Below, piece by piece: positions 10,528 through 19,733 of a DNA stretch of 35,361 nt; within the stretch, counting starts at the first letter, position 1, and every line of letters starts with the position of its first letter. The notes beneath the pieces are model-generated. The model saw nothing but the letters and a program-made list of their open reading frames with translations. It ran no database searches and was not told the DNA's origin. Position numbers and translations under genes: made by a program. Source of the stretch: Alphaproteobacteria bacterium (GTDB lineage Bacteria > Pseudomonadota > Alphaproteobacteria > UBA828); contig WTGU01000119.1 in the NCBI GenBank assembly GCA_011523425.1, forward strand, positions 1 through 35,361. The letters are read 5' to 3'.

Positions 10528-12897
10528 TCACCAGTACGCGCTGTCGAGGCGCTCGGTGAGGCAGCCGGTCACCGATGAAACGAAGGGAACGTCGAGGTCG
10601 AAGGCGCGCTCATCAAGGAAGGACAGCGCCCCCGCCACGTCCTCCCGGATGGCGTCCATCGCCCGGGAGTGAAAGGAGATGTTTCCGGGAACCAGCCGAT
10701 TCTGCAGGTCGCGCCGGTCGAGCTCCTCGATGACAGGCTGCAAGGCGGTTTCGCTGCCGCAAATGACGGTATTGGCAGGCGCATTCTCGCAGGCGATCTC
10801 GACCTGGACCGGTCGGTTCGCATCGAGCCGGAAGGGAACTTCGAGGGTGTCCAGCAACTCCTCGACGCCGCAACGATCAAGGCCGATCGCCAGCATCCGG
10901 CCCGACCCGGCGGTGCGTTGCTGCAACGTGGCGCGATGGAAGACCAGTCGCGTCGCGTCTCCCAGGGAAAGCGCTCCGCAGGCGTAGGCCGCGGCCACCT
11001 CGCCGGAGCTGTGGCCGACCACGCAGTCCGGATAGACCCCCCAGGTCTTGAACAATTCGACGAGCGCGCACTGGAGCATGAAGATCACAGGCTGGGCCAA
11101 CTCGCATTCGTCGAGCTCCGACTGCGGCGCGGAGAAGCAGGCCTCGCGCAGCGAAACGTCCGAATGTTCGCGCCAGTGCGCCTCGATCGCGTCGATGACG
11201 CGGCGAAACACGGGGTCGGCGCCGTAGAGCGCGCGGCCGCAACCGGCCCACTGCGTGCCCTGTCCGGCAAACACCATCGTCAGCCGCGGCTCGCCCTCCT
11301 CTACGGTCGCGACCGGGGCGCGTTCCTCCGCAACGGCATCGAGCCCCTCTTCGAGCTCCTGCAGGTCGCGCACCGCAAGCGCGGCGCGCGTGGAGAAATG
11401 GGTGCGACGGCGGCTGAGATTGCCGGCCAGCGTGTAGAGATCCATAGGCCGCCGGTCGAGCATCTCGCGAAGCTGCCCCGCGGTCCGGGCGAGCGACTTC
11501 GCATTGCGCGCCGACAGGGGAACGACGTAGCCGGCCTCCGGGGCCAGGGCCACCGACCAGATGCGGGGACGCGCCGGGCGGTACTCGCGCACCACGCAGT
11601 GCCCGTTGGCGCCACCGAAGCCGAAGGAGTTGATGCCGACGACGACGGGATGCTCCGGAAAGGGCTCGACTTCCGTCTGCACTTGCATCGGGCAGCGGTC
11701 GAAGTCGATCTCGGGATTCGGCACCAGGTGATTCTTCGATGTCGGCGCGAAGGTGCGCCGCTGCATCATCAGGACGACCTTCAGCATCGCGCAATGGAAT
11801 GCGGCCGCTTCCATATGCCCGACGTTGCTCTTGACGCTCGAGACCCGAAGCGGCACCTCGCGATCGAAGCCGCTGAACGCTTCCGCGATGGCGTTGCCTT
11901 CGATGCGATCGCCCACCACGGTGCCCGTTGCATGGGCTTCGAGGTAGTCGAACTCCCCGGCAGTGCGCCCGGCACGGGCGGCTGCGGTGCGCATCAGCTG
12001 GACCTGTGCGTGACGGGTCGGCGCGGTGATGTTGCGGCCCGGGGGCAGGCCGACGGCATCGTCCGCCGCGCCGGCTGCGTTGACCGCGCTCGCCTCGATC
12101 ACGGCATGAATTGGGTCCCCATCGCGCTCCGCCGCCGCCAGGGGCTTCAGCGCGAAGACGAAGGCGCCTTCGGAACGCATGTAGCCGTCGGCCTGGGCGT
12201 CGAAGGAGTGGCACTTGCCTTCCGGGCTGATGACCCCCATGAGGTTGAAGCTGCTGCCCATCCTGGCGCTGCCCAAGTAGGTGACGGACCCGACGAGCGC
12301 CTGATCGCAGTCGCCGCACAGGAGCGCGTTCATCGCCGCATGCAGGGCGCTCAGCCCGGCGGAGCAGGCCGTGCAGTACGCGATCGAGGACCCCATAAGG
12401 TTGAAGTGGTACGAAATCCGGTTGGCCAACATGGCCACGCTGATGCTGGTGACGGAGTACTCGTTGACGCCATGCAGGGGCCGCCAGTTGGACACGGCCG
12501 GAAGCTGCGCCCCGACGAAGACTCCGGTGGGGCTGTTGCGCAGCGCATGGAAGTCCCAGCCGGCATGCTCGATCGTCTCCCACGCGCAGTTCAGCAGCAT
12601 CCTGACCTGCGGTTCCGTCTTCATCATTTCGTTGTGGGACATTCCGAACAGCGTGCGGTCGAAGAGCAGCTCGTCGCCGTCGCGGATCAGTCCTTCCCAG
12701 GGACTGGCAAGGCGCCCCGGGCCTGAAAATTCCCCGATCGGCAGGTGGCCTCTGCCGTAACGATCTCTTATCGGCTCCTGGACAATCTCGCGCTCGGCGA
12801 GTAGGCGCCAGAAATCGGAGTCCGAGCGGATGCCACCGGGCATGCGATGGCCGTATCCCACGATGGCGACGTCGCTTTCTCTCCTCTGCGACGTCAT
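10528..12897 (-). CDS. Type I PKS, N-terminal part (KS-AT), ended by in-frame TGA
   Basis: The 789-residue product is a ketosynthase plus most of an acyltransferase. The KS has Cys178 in CTACSAG (usual TACSSS), His322 in EAHATGT (usual EAHGTGT) and His361 in KSNVGH, so the Cys-His-His triad is intact. The AT has GQGTQW at 545-550, nucleophile Ser630 in GHSSGE, and SFHS at 741-744, whose FH suggests malonyl rather than methylmalonyl loading. The frame stops at TGA (10528-10530) right after AYW, where PKSs normally read YWW.NIRQPVRF; the next codons encode SNIRQPVRF in the same frame. A single TGG-to-TGA change therefore explains the break, and the intact protein would be 2351 residues. Alone, this piece lacks the end of the AT and is unlikely to work. 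The ATG at 12897 is chosen because the KS begins right after it (DVAIVGYGHRMPGG). Confidence 0.88.
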   Translation of the reverse strand: MTSQRRESDVAIVGYGHRMPGGIRSDSDFWRLLAEREIVQEPIRDRYGRGHLPIGEFSGPGRLASPWEGLIRDGDELLFDRTLFGMSHNEMMKTEPQVRMLLNCAWETIEHAGWDFHALRNSPTGVFVGAQLPAVSNWRPLHGVNEYSVTSISVAMLANRISYHFNLMGSSIAYCTACSAGLSALHAAMNALLCGDCDQALVGSVTYLGSARMGSSFNLMGVISPEGKCHSFDAQADGYMRSEGAFVFALKPLAAAERDGDPIHAVIEASAVNAAGAADDAVGLPPGRNITAPTRHAQVQLMRTAAARAGRTAGEFDYLEAHATGTVVGDRIEGNAIAEAFSGFDREVPLRVSSVKSNVGHMEAAAFHCAMLKVVLMMQRRTFAPTSKNHLVPNPEIDFDRCPMQVQTEVEPFPEHPVVVGINSFGFGGANGHCVVREYRPARPRIWSVALAPEAGYVVPLSARNAKSLARTAGQLREMLDRRPMDLYTLAGNLSRRRTHFSTRAALAVRDLQELEEGLDAVAEERAPVATVEEGEPRLTMVFAGQGTQWAGCGRALYGADPVFRRVIDAIEAHWREHSDVSLREACFSAPQSELDECELAQPVIFMLQCALVELFKTWGVYPDCVVGHSSGEVAAAYACGALSLGDATRLVFHRATLQQRTAGSGRMLAIGLDRCGVEELLDTLEVPFRLDANRPVQVEIACENAPANTVICGSETALQPVIEELDRRDLQNRLVPGNISFHSRAMDAIREDVAGALSFLDERAFDLDVPFVSSVTGCLTERLDSAYW

Positions 12898-13025
12898 GCT
12901 GTCGCTCGGAGCCCGGGCACGACGGCAGCGGCCGCGAACGGGCCGGACACGCGTGTATGCCCATTGCGCCTCGATAGCATAGCCTTCAGGTCACTTGGTG
13001 GGTTGTCGACGACTGTGCATGGTGT

Positions 13026-13047
13026 TTGATTTGTCATGTGACATCAA
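13026..13047. promoter_or_regulatory. Candidate operator upstream of the PKS gene
   Basis: An interrupted palindrome lies 129 bases upstream of the PKS start: TGTCA (13032-13036), a TG centre, TGACA (13039-13043), flanked by TTGA (13026-13029) and TCAA (13044-13047). Nested arms of this size are typical of dimeric regulator sites. The whole gap 12898-13149 contains no gene and must hold the PKS promoter, but I cannot place -35/-10 boxes with confidence. The regulator is unknown. Confidence 0.4.
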
Positions 13048-13149
13048 GTGGTTGACATTGGAGTCATCCAGGGTGATCGCGACGGGCGATTCGGGAAACG
13101 ACTCTCTGCGGCCCATGTTGCCCGCCGCAAATCGCACGACGGGACGCGA

Positions 13150-16100
13150 CTAGTCGTGACGACCCGCGGCGATCATCACTAATGCCGGCAGCACGAACAG
13201 GATCGAGAGGGTGGAGAACGTGAGGCCGCCCAGCATGCTGACGACGAAGGGCACGAACCCGACCAGCTCGTCACTGCGCTCGTAGAGCAGGGGCGAGAGT
13301 CCCAGCAGCGTGGTGAGGGTGGTCAGGAACACCGGCCGGAAGCGCTGCCGTGTCGCGGCGGCTGCGGCGGCGATGGCGGGGATCGTCGCATTGTCCCGCC
13401 GGATCGTGTTGTATCGGTCCAGCAGCACGAGGGCGTCGTTCACGACCACGCCGCCGACGGCGATCATGCCGAAGATCGACATGGTGGTCAGATCCCAGCC
13501 GAGTATCCAGTGGCTCACGATCGCGCCTGCGAATGCGATGGGAATGCCCACGACCGCGATCACCGGCTTCCAGTAGCTGCGCAGGAAGGCCGCGATGAGG
13601 GCGTAGATCGCGATCAGGACGATGGGGACGAGAACCGCCAGCGTCTCGAGCATGTCGCTCTCGTCCCGCGCGCCGGCTTCGACCTCGATGGCAAGGCCGG
13701 GATACGCCTCCAGAAGGTCGGGAATGACCTGGTTGCGAACCTCCTGCCGCGCCTGAATCGGCGTGATCACCGCAGTGTCCGCCCGCCCGTTGACGCGCGC
13801 CGCCCGCTTGCCGTCGATCCGCGTCAGCGTCGCCGGCTCGCGCTTCTCGGTGATCGTCGCCACCAGCGAGAGCGGGATTTCGCCGCCGCCCGGCCGTTGG
13901 ATCCGTTCGCTGGCCAGCTCGCTCAGGCTGCGCCGCCGCTCGGCCGGATACCTGACCACCACGTTGATTTCCTCGCGGCCCCTCTGGATGCGCTGGACGT
14001 CCGCGCCGTGGAAGCTGGAGCGCAGCTGCGTCCCGATCAGTGCCGGCGTCAGCCCTGCGGCCTTGCCTGCCGGGGTCAGCTCAATCTCGAAGTGGCGCTT
14101 GCCCGGCGCCAGGTCATCATGGATACCGTAGATGCCCGGCACGGTCGCCATCCCCTCCCTCAGCTCTGCGGCCGCGCTTCTCAGCGTCTCCATGTGGTCG
14201 TGCTTGAGCGAGTAGGAAACGCTCGGCCTGGCGGCAAAGCGCCCGGAGCGGAATTCGGCCTTTTCCAGGTTCGTCACGGAACCGATGGCCTCGCGCCATG
14301 CTCGCTCGACTTCGGGCGGGCTCGCGCTGCGATCGGCCTGGTCGCTGAGATGCAGCCGCACGGAGGCGAGATGGCTGCTGTTCAGCTTCTCCCCGTCTTT
14401 CCGCCCTGTCTCGATGTTGCCGACGATCATGCTCACCGCGTCGACGGGGGTGCCCTCCAGCCGGTCGTTGAGGCTGTGCGCTGCCTCGACGAAGCGGTCC
14501 GCTGCAGCCAGCGTCTCCTCGAACGGCGCACCCACCGGCAGATAGATGTCCGCCTGCACGTTGTCGGTGCTGCTCAGGTTCTCGTCGAAGAGGACGATCC
14601 GAACGGCATCGGAGCCGAGGAGCAGGACGGCAGCGACCAGAACGAGGAGTGCGCCGACGATCGACAGCCAGACGTTGCGCACGGCCCACGAGGCTGCAGG
14701 CGCCACGACCCTGTCGCGCACCTCGTCCAGCCATCCTCCGACCTGGGTCTGCACGTCGCTCAGCGGGGAGAGGCTCCAGCGCCTCCCGTGCGAGAGATGC
14801 GCCGGGAGGATGAAGAACGCCGCAACCAGCGAGACGAGCAAGACGAGGATCGCGACATAGGGGAACACGTTCACGATCTGGAACGCGGGCGACGTGATGA
14901 AGAGGAATGGCAGGAAGGCCAGAATCGTCGTGACGGCGCCGATGGTGAGCGGACCCACCATGGCCCGCGCGCCCGAGACCGCCGCGTCGAGCGCATTCTT
15001 CCCCTTCTCGCGTTCCGCCGCGATGCTTTCGCCGACCACGACGGAATCGTCCACGACGATGCCCACCAGGAGGAAGAAGCCGAAAATCGTGCCGAGATTG
15101 AGCGTTAGGTCTGCAGCGTCGAAGAAGAGCAACGAGCCCACGAACGACAAGGGGATGCCGACGGTCATCCACAACGCGATGCGGAGCTCGAAGACGAGAA
15201 CGAGGCTGATGAACACCAGGATCGTGCCGATCGCCCCGTTCTTCACGATCTCCAGCAGCCGGTCGAATATGGGGCTGGCGTTGTCGTTCCAGATACTGAC
15301 GCTCACGCCTTCGGGCGGGCTATAGACCGCGAGTAGATTCCTGATCTCCTCGGCCATCTCGACGACGGACTGCTCCTCGGTCGCATCGATGCGAACCAGC
15401 ACCGCCGGATGGCCGTTGACCTCGGTGACCACCTCCTCGTCCACGAACCCGTCGCGAATCCTGGCGACGTCGCCGAGCGTCATGATCGTGCCATCGTTAT
15501 GCGTGAGCAGCGGAATGTCCTGGAAGTCCTGGCCGACGCTCCTCTTGGCGACGGTCTGCAGGATCACGCTGCCGGTGCCCGTCCGTATCTCGCCCATGGT
15601 GAGGTTGAGGGACGCCCGCCTCACCTTTCTGGACACTTCGCCGATGGAGAGGCCGTGGCGGCGCAGCTCCTCCTCGCTCAGCTCGATCGTGATCTCGCGG
15701 TCCCGGGTGCCTTTCAGCCCCACCTGAGAGACCGACGGCAGTGCCAGCACCCTGTCGCGCAGGTCTTCCGCCGCGAGGCGCAGTCCGTCCTCGGAAAGAC
15801 TGGACGAGACGACCGCCAGCGTCATGACCTCGTGGGAGATCTTGAGCAGCCTGACGTCCGGCTGCTCCGCCCTGACCGGCGGGAAGTTCTCGATGCCGTC
15901 GATGGCGCTCTGAATGTCGTTGAAGACGGCGTCGGTATCCGCGAAGGTCGCCATCTCTACCGTGACCTTGCCGAGGCTCTGGCTTGCGGTCGACACCACG
16001 CGCTCGACGCCCGGCAGCCCGACGACGGCTTCCTCGATGCGGCGGTTGATGTCCTCCTCGACTTCCTGGGGCGCGGCGCCCGGATACAGCACCGAAACGG

Positions 16101-16305
16101 CGGCCCGCCGCGCCTCGATATCCGGGTAGTACTGGACGATGAGCTGAAGCCCCGAAAGCACGCCGCCGACGATCAGCAGAATCATCAGCAGGTTGGCGGC
16201 AACGCGGTTGCCGGCGAAGTAGGCGATCAGCCCCGACGTGAGGCCGGTCGGGCCCGGCTGCGCCGCGGGCCCGGCGTTGGTGCTGCCGGCGTCGGTCATG
16301 CTCAT
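13150..16305 (-). CDS. RND efflux transporter, inner-membrane pump (AcrB/MMPL superfamily)
   Basis: The 1051-residue product has the two-fold RND layout: a first membrane helix at about 35-57, a large periplasmic loop, a membrane bundle from about 355, a second periplasmic loop, and a final bundle near the C-terminus. The proton-relay aspartates lie in GIVVDDSVVVGES (Asp419-Asp420, equivalent to the AcrB TM4 pair). The porter-domain opening (YYPDIEARRAAVSVLYPGA) and VVVNDALVLLDRYN in the second half also fit. It works as a proton-driven trimer with the adaptor encoded 12 bases upstream and normally an outer-membrane TolC-type channel, which is not in the window. Location beside the PKS suggests export of, or resistance to, the cluster product; metal or general drug efflux cannot be excluded. 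Confidence 0.93.
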   Translation of the reverse strand: MSMTDAGSTNAGPAAQPGPTGLTSGLIAYFAGNRVAANLLMILLIVGGVLSGLQLIVQYYPDIEARRAAVSVLYPGAAPQEVEEDINRRIEEAVVGLPGVERVVSTASQSLGKVTVEMATFADTDAVFNDIQSAIDGIENFPPVRAEQPDVRLLKISHEVMTLAVVSSSLSEDGLRLAAEDLRDRVLALPSVSQVGLKGTRDREITIELSEEELRRHGLSIGEVSRKVRRASLNLTMGEIRTGTGSVILQTVAKRSVGQDFQDIPLLTHNDGTIMTLGDVARIRDGFVDEEVVTEVNGHPAVLVRIDATEEQSVVEMAEEIRNLLAVYSPPEGVSVSIWNDNASPIFDRLLEIVKNGAIGTILVFISLVLVFELRIALWMTVGIPLSFVGSLLFFDAADLTLNLGTIFGFFLLVGIVVDDSVVVGESIAAEREKGKNALDAAVSGARAMVGPLTIGAVTTILAFLPFLFITSPAFQIVNVFPYVAILVLLVSLVAAFFILPAHLSHGRRWSLSPLSDVQTQVGGWLDEVRDRVVAPAASWAVRNVWLSIVGALLVLVAAVLLLGSDAVRIVLFDENLSSTDNVQADIYLPVGAPFEETLAAADRFVEAAHSLNDRLEGTPVDAVSMIVGNIETGRKDGEKLNSSHLASVRLHLSDQADRSASPPEVERAWREAIGSVTNLEKAEFRSGRFAARPSVSYSLKHDHMETLRSAAAELREGMATVPGIYGIHDDLAPGKRHFEIELTPAGKAAGLTPALIGTQLRSSFHGADVQRIQRGREEINVVVRYPAERRRSLSELASERIQRPGGGEIPLSLVATITEKREPATLTRIDGKRAARVNGRADTAVITPIQARQEVRNQVIPDLLEAYPGLAIEVEAGARDESDMLETLAVLVPIVLIAIYALIAAFLRSYWKPVIAVVGIPIAFAGAIVSHWILGWDLTTMSIFGMIAVGGVVVNDALVLLDRYNTIRRDNATIPAIAAAAAATRQRFRPVFLTTLTTLLGLSPLLYERSDELVGFVPFVVSMLGGLTFSTLSILFVLPALVMIAAGRHD

Positions 16306-16317
16306 GGCCCGACTCCG

Positions 16318-17502
16318 CTATTCCGACGCCTGCGCGGCGCTGACCTCGACGGCCAATCCCTCTCGCGCTCCCGGCAAGGAGCCGACGACGATGCCGTCGC
16401 CCACCTCGAACGCTTCCACCACCACGCCGCCGTCGGCGTATCCCAGCGTGCGCGGCGTGACGGACTTCAGCGCGCCGCCCTCGACAATCCAGACGCTGCC
16501 CCGGTCCTGCATGGCCGATTCCGGCAGCACGAGCACGTTGTCGTGCACAGGCCCTGCGATCGAGACCTCCACGAACGAGCCGGGCATCGGCAGCGTATCC
16601 GCCGGGTGAGCCGCAGCGAACTTCAGGAAGACCCTCGCGAGACGGGACTTGGGGCCGATGATTGCGGACGTGCGCTCCACCACGGCGTCGTATATTCCTG
16701 CCGCAGTCCGAACCGTGGCGGAGCGACCGATGGCCGGCGCGAGATAGGCCAAGCTCTCCTGTTCGATGGGCGCTCTGACCTGGAGCGCGTCGGTCCGGTA
16801 GACGGACCCCAATGACGAGGCACGGCCGACGAGCTCGGCGGGGCCGACGAACTGGCCGACATCGATGTCCGCCGCTGCGACCCGGACGTCGAACGGAAGG
16901 GATATCTCGGTTCGGTCGAGCCGGAGCTGCGCCAGCTTCATCTCGGCCTGCGCCTTCATGAGCACGGCTTCCGCCTTCGCGATGTACGGCGCGCGGTGCA
17001 CCCGCTCGGGAATGTCGGCTCCGGGGTTCTCGCGTGCGAAAGTGGCCAGGCTTTCCTCCGCCTTGGCCTTCTCGATCTGGACCCGGGCCTCCGCCTTTGC
17101 GGCCTTCGCGGCGGCGACTTCGAGCTCGAGCTCGTACTCGGCCGGATCGACCCTGATGATGGTCTCGTTCGCGGCGATCGACCCGCCGTTCCGGAAACTG
17201 GGCGAGACCCAGACCACGCGGCCGCCGACTTCGGAGGTGACCTTGACGTTTCCGTGCAGCGTGACCCCTCCTGTCAGGTCGACCCTCAGCGCCTGCTCGG
17301 TCGGCACCGGCTGAATCACGGCGACGGTCGGCTTGGCCTGGTCGAGCGCCATGCCGGAAATCGGGTCGCGCTCCACGCGGCTCGGCGCCTGTGCGAAGTA
17401 GAGGGCCACTCCGACGGCGGCCAGTATCAGGATCAGCTGCGCGTAGCCCATCCACTTGGGACGGCCGGATCTACCTTGGGGCTCTGTCGTTTCCTGTGCC
17501 AT
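16318..17502 (-). CDS. RND periplasmic adaptor (membrane fusion protein, HlyD/AcrA type)
   Basis: This protein bridges the RND pump to an outer-membrane channel. From ATG 17502 it is 394 residues. One N-terminal membrane anchor (YAQLILILAAVGVALYFA) is followed by a lipoyl-like half-motif (VTSEVGGRVVWVSPSFRNGG), an Ala/Glu/Lys-rich coiled-coil hairpin at about residues 130-195, the second lipoyl half (ISLPFDVRVAAADIDVGQFV), then beta-barrel and membrane-proximal domains. A GTG at 17523 gives seven more residues but has no visible ribosome-binding site. The pump gene follows after 12 bases, so the two form an operon. It lacks an obvious lipobox Cys, so the anchor is a transmembrane helix. Confidence 0.92.
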   Translation of the reverse strand: MAQETTEPQGRSGRPKWMGYAQLILILAAVGVALYFAQAPSRVERDPISGMALDQAKPTVAVIQPVPTEQALRVDLTGGVTLHGNVKVTSEVGGRVVWVSPSFRNGGSIAANETIIRVDPAEYELELEVAAAKAAKAEARVQIEKAKAEESLATFARENPGADIPERVHRAPYIAKAEAVLMKAQAEMKLAQLRLDRTEISLPFDVRVAAADIDVGQFVGPAELVGRASSLGSVYRTDALQVRAPIEQESLAYLAPAIGRSATVRTAAGIYDAVVERTSAIIGPKSRLARVFLKFAAAHPADTLPMPGSFVEVSIAGPVHDNVLVLPESAMQDRGSVWIVEGGALKSVTPRTLGYADGGVVVEAFEVGDGIVVGSLPGAREGLAVEVSAAQASE

Positions 17503-17607
17503 CGCCTGTTCCGAACGTTGCACGGGATGGGTGTGTCGAGCGGACTCAGTATACCTGTGCGTACTCGGCAGGGCACTAAGGACACTTTCCTGCTACTTTG
17601 CGCTCTC

Positions 17608-17633
17608 CGAGAGGCGTTAGGGGGCGCCTCTCG
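17608..17633. promoter_or_regulatory. Perfect 9-bp inverted repeat in the divergent pump/radical SAM promoter region
   Basis: CGAGAGGCG (17608-17616) and CGCCTCTCG (17625-17633) are exact complements separated by 8 bases. The element lies in the roughly 320-base gap between the divergently transcribed adaptor (minus) and radical SAM gene (plus), which otherwise contains no gene. Length and spacing suit an operator for a dimeric repressor controlling both directions. There is no T-run to suggest a terminator. A cognate regulator is not identifiable in the window. Confidence 0.45.
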
Positions 17634-17822
17634 CTCGCGGATTGACTGCTCAATCGCGATACTCGGGCGGTTGGTACCGAGAGCCCTGCCAGCGATAAGA
17701 ACGGCTTCCACTGAGGCCCAATTCGTAAAGTCTGGACATGGTCTCGCCAACGTCGCCTGAAGACATGCCCTCGGCGATAGCTGGTCGCCGGATGTGAGGG
17801 TGGAGGAGAGGAGAACCCGGTC

Positions 17823-19568
17823 GTGCCAAACGCTCTGCTGGTCTACCCGGAACACCCTCCGACCTACTGGGGGGCCGACCACGCGCTGGAGCTGACGGGG
17901 GTCAAGGCGACCCACCCGCCCCTGGGACTGCTGACGATCGCCGCGTTGTTTCCTCCGAGCTATGCGCTCCGCGTGGTCGACATGAACGTGGGCGCCTTGC
18001 AGGACGCCGACCTTGAGTGGGCGGATTACGTGTTCACGTCCACGATGATCACGCAACATGTGTCGCTACGTGCGGTGATCGAGCGTTGCAACCGAAAAGG
18101 CGTTCCGGTGGTTGCAGGGGGACCTCATCCGACCACGTTTCACGAGGAGATCGTGGGCGTGGACCACTTCGTGCTGGACGAGGCCGAGGAAATCTTTGCG
18201 GATTTCCTGCAGGACCTGGAAGCCGGCACGGCCAAGAAATTCTGGCGGGAAACACGGAAGCCGGACGTGACCCGGACGCCGGTTCCCCGCTTCGACCTCA
18301 TCGACTTGAAGAACTACGCCACGATGAGCGTGCAGTTCTCCAGGGGATGTCCATTCGACTGCGAATTCTGCGACATCATCAAGCTCTACGGCCGCGTGCC
18401 CCGCACCAAGTCGCCGGAACAGGTCGTGGAGGAGCTTGATTCCCTCTACCGCCTGGGCTGGCGAGGCCCGGTTTTTCTGGTTGACGACAACTTCATCGGC
18501 AACAAGCGGGATGCCTTGAACCTGCTGCCGGCGATCGCCGAGTGGCAAAAGGCCAAGGGATATCCGTTCACCCTGATGACGGAAGCGAGCGCGAACCTGG
18601 CGCTGATGGACGCGATGATGGATGCCATGATCGAGGCCGGCTTCGATTCCGTGTTCGTCGGCATCGAAACCCCCAACCCCGAGGCCTTGCTCAAGACCAA
18701 GAAGCAGCAAAACACCAGCAAAACCCAGGAGAACTTCCTCTTCCACGCCATTCGAAAAATCCAGCAGCACGGCATGCAGGTCCAGGGCGGGTTCATCCTG
18801 GGTCTGGATAGCGATGACGAGGGCGTGTTCGATGCCCAGATAAAATTTATCCAGGAGACCGGGATTCCTGTGGCCCCCATCTATTTGTTGACCGCCTTGA
18901 AGGGCACGGACATGTACGAGCGCCTGAGGTCGGAAAACCGGCTGCTGGAGGCCCCGCTCGGAACCAGTGCCATGCCACTCAACTTCAGGACGGAGATGAG
19001 TTACGGCACCTTGATCGAGGGCTACGAACGCGTGCTAACCACACTCTACGATCCGACCCTGGAGAATTACTTCAGCCGCTGCCTGACCCTGTTCAGGCAC
19101 CTGAAGCCCGTCCAACATCTTCGAAAGCCCAGGAGCAGGAACGAGATCGATGCAGCCTTCATGATCGTTCGCCGTCGTCTCTCCCGCAGGCAGCTCCCTG
19201 CCTATTCGAAGTTCATCGGCAAGGTCTCCAAGAAATACCCCCGCATGCTTCCCGAGGCGATCTATCTGGCGGCCATGGGCTATCACTTCGAGAAGATCAG
19301 CCGTCAGCAGGTCGCGATCCATGACTTTCTGGGCTTTCTGAGGGGCGAGTTGGAGATGATCCAGCAGACGGCCTCGGGTTGCGTTTCGAAGACGGAGGGA
19401 TTCACGAGCCAATGGCAGACCTCGTTTGAACGAGCCCAGGCACGCTACGATTCGGTACCCGACGAGTATCGATACCCTGGAGACGGGCTGGACGACGCGT
19501 TGCAGTCCTTCCGGCGTGCGGCGGACGCGCGGGCGGACGAGTTCGCACGCTCTATTGCTGTGCAATGA
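17823..19568 (+). CDS. Cobalamin-binding radical SAM protein, HpnP-like (DUF4070-type)
   Basis: The 581-residue product starts at GTG 17823 behind a strong GGAGAGGAG ribosome-binding site (about 17803-17812). Residues 1-140 form a B12-binding-like Rossmann domain with the GVKATHPPLGLL opening typical of hopanoid C2-methylase relatives. The radical SAM core follows with the [4Fe-4S] motif CPFDCEFC (Cys176, Cys180, Cys183) and conserved VDDNFIGNK, GIETPNPEAL and GFILGLDSD segments. The C-terminal part resembles the DUF4070 extension of that family. Such enzymes usually methylate unactivated carbons using methylcobalamin. In this island it may methylate the polyketide chain, which would offset the inactive MT domain of the PKS, but that is inference. 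Hopanoid methylation is less likely because no hopanoid genes are nearby. It is the only plus-strand gene in the island apart from the IS66 remnant. Confidence 0.85.
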   Translation: MPNALLVYPEHPPTYWGADHALELTGVKATHPPLGLLTIAALFPPSYALRVVDMNVGALQDADLEWADYVFTSTMITQHVSLRAVIERCNRKGVPVVAGGPHPTTFHEEIVGVDHFVLDEAEEIFADFLQDLEAGTAKKFWRETRKPDVTRTPVPRFDLIDLKNYATMSVQFSRGCPFDCEFCDIIKLYGRVPRTKSPEQVVEELDSLYRLGWRGPVFLVDDNFIGNKRDALNLLPAIAEWQKAKGYPFTLMTEASANLALMDAMMDAMIEAGFDSVFVGIETPNPEALLKTKKQQNTSKTQENFLFHAIRKIQQHGMQVQGGFILGLDSDDEGVFDAQIKFIQETGIPVAPIYLLTALKGTDMYERLRSENRLLEAPLGTSAMPLNFRTEMSYGTLIEGYERVLTTLYDPTLENYFSRCLTLFRHLKPVQHLRKPRSRNEIDAAFMIVRRRLSRRQLPAYSKFIGKVSKKYPRMLPEAIYLAAMGYHFEKISRQQVAIHDFLGFLRGELEMIQQTASGCVSKTEGFTSQWQTSFERAQARYDSVPDEYRYPGDGLDDALQSFRRAADARADEFARSIAVQ

Positions 19569-19733
19569 ACATGGTCGAAGGCCGTGTTGGTTGCGTCCAT
19601 TGCTTGGACGCATCGAATGTAGCAGCAGGCATTTCGGTTACGAGACCTGTCAGAGTGGTTTCCGCTAACCGTCGGCAAACGCAGGCCCGCCGGGAGCTAT
19701 CGCGAGTCGGCACGCAAGTACGCTTCAAACCGC

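Noticed and set aside
10528-10530. TGA recoded as tryptophan or selenocysteine
   Set aside because: The same PKS gene, hisZ and hyuA end in TGA, so a code change is unlikely; there is no Sec context, and Trp is the expected residue, not Cys or Sec.
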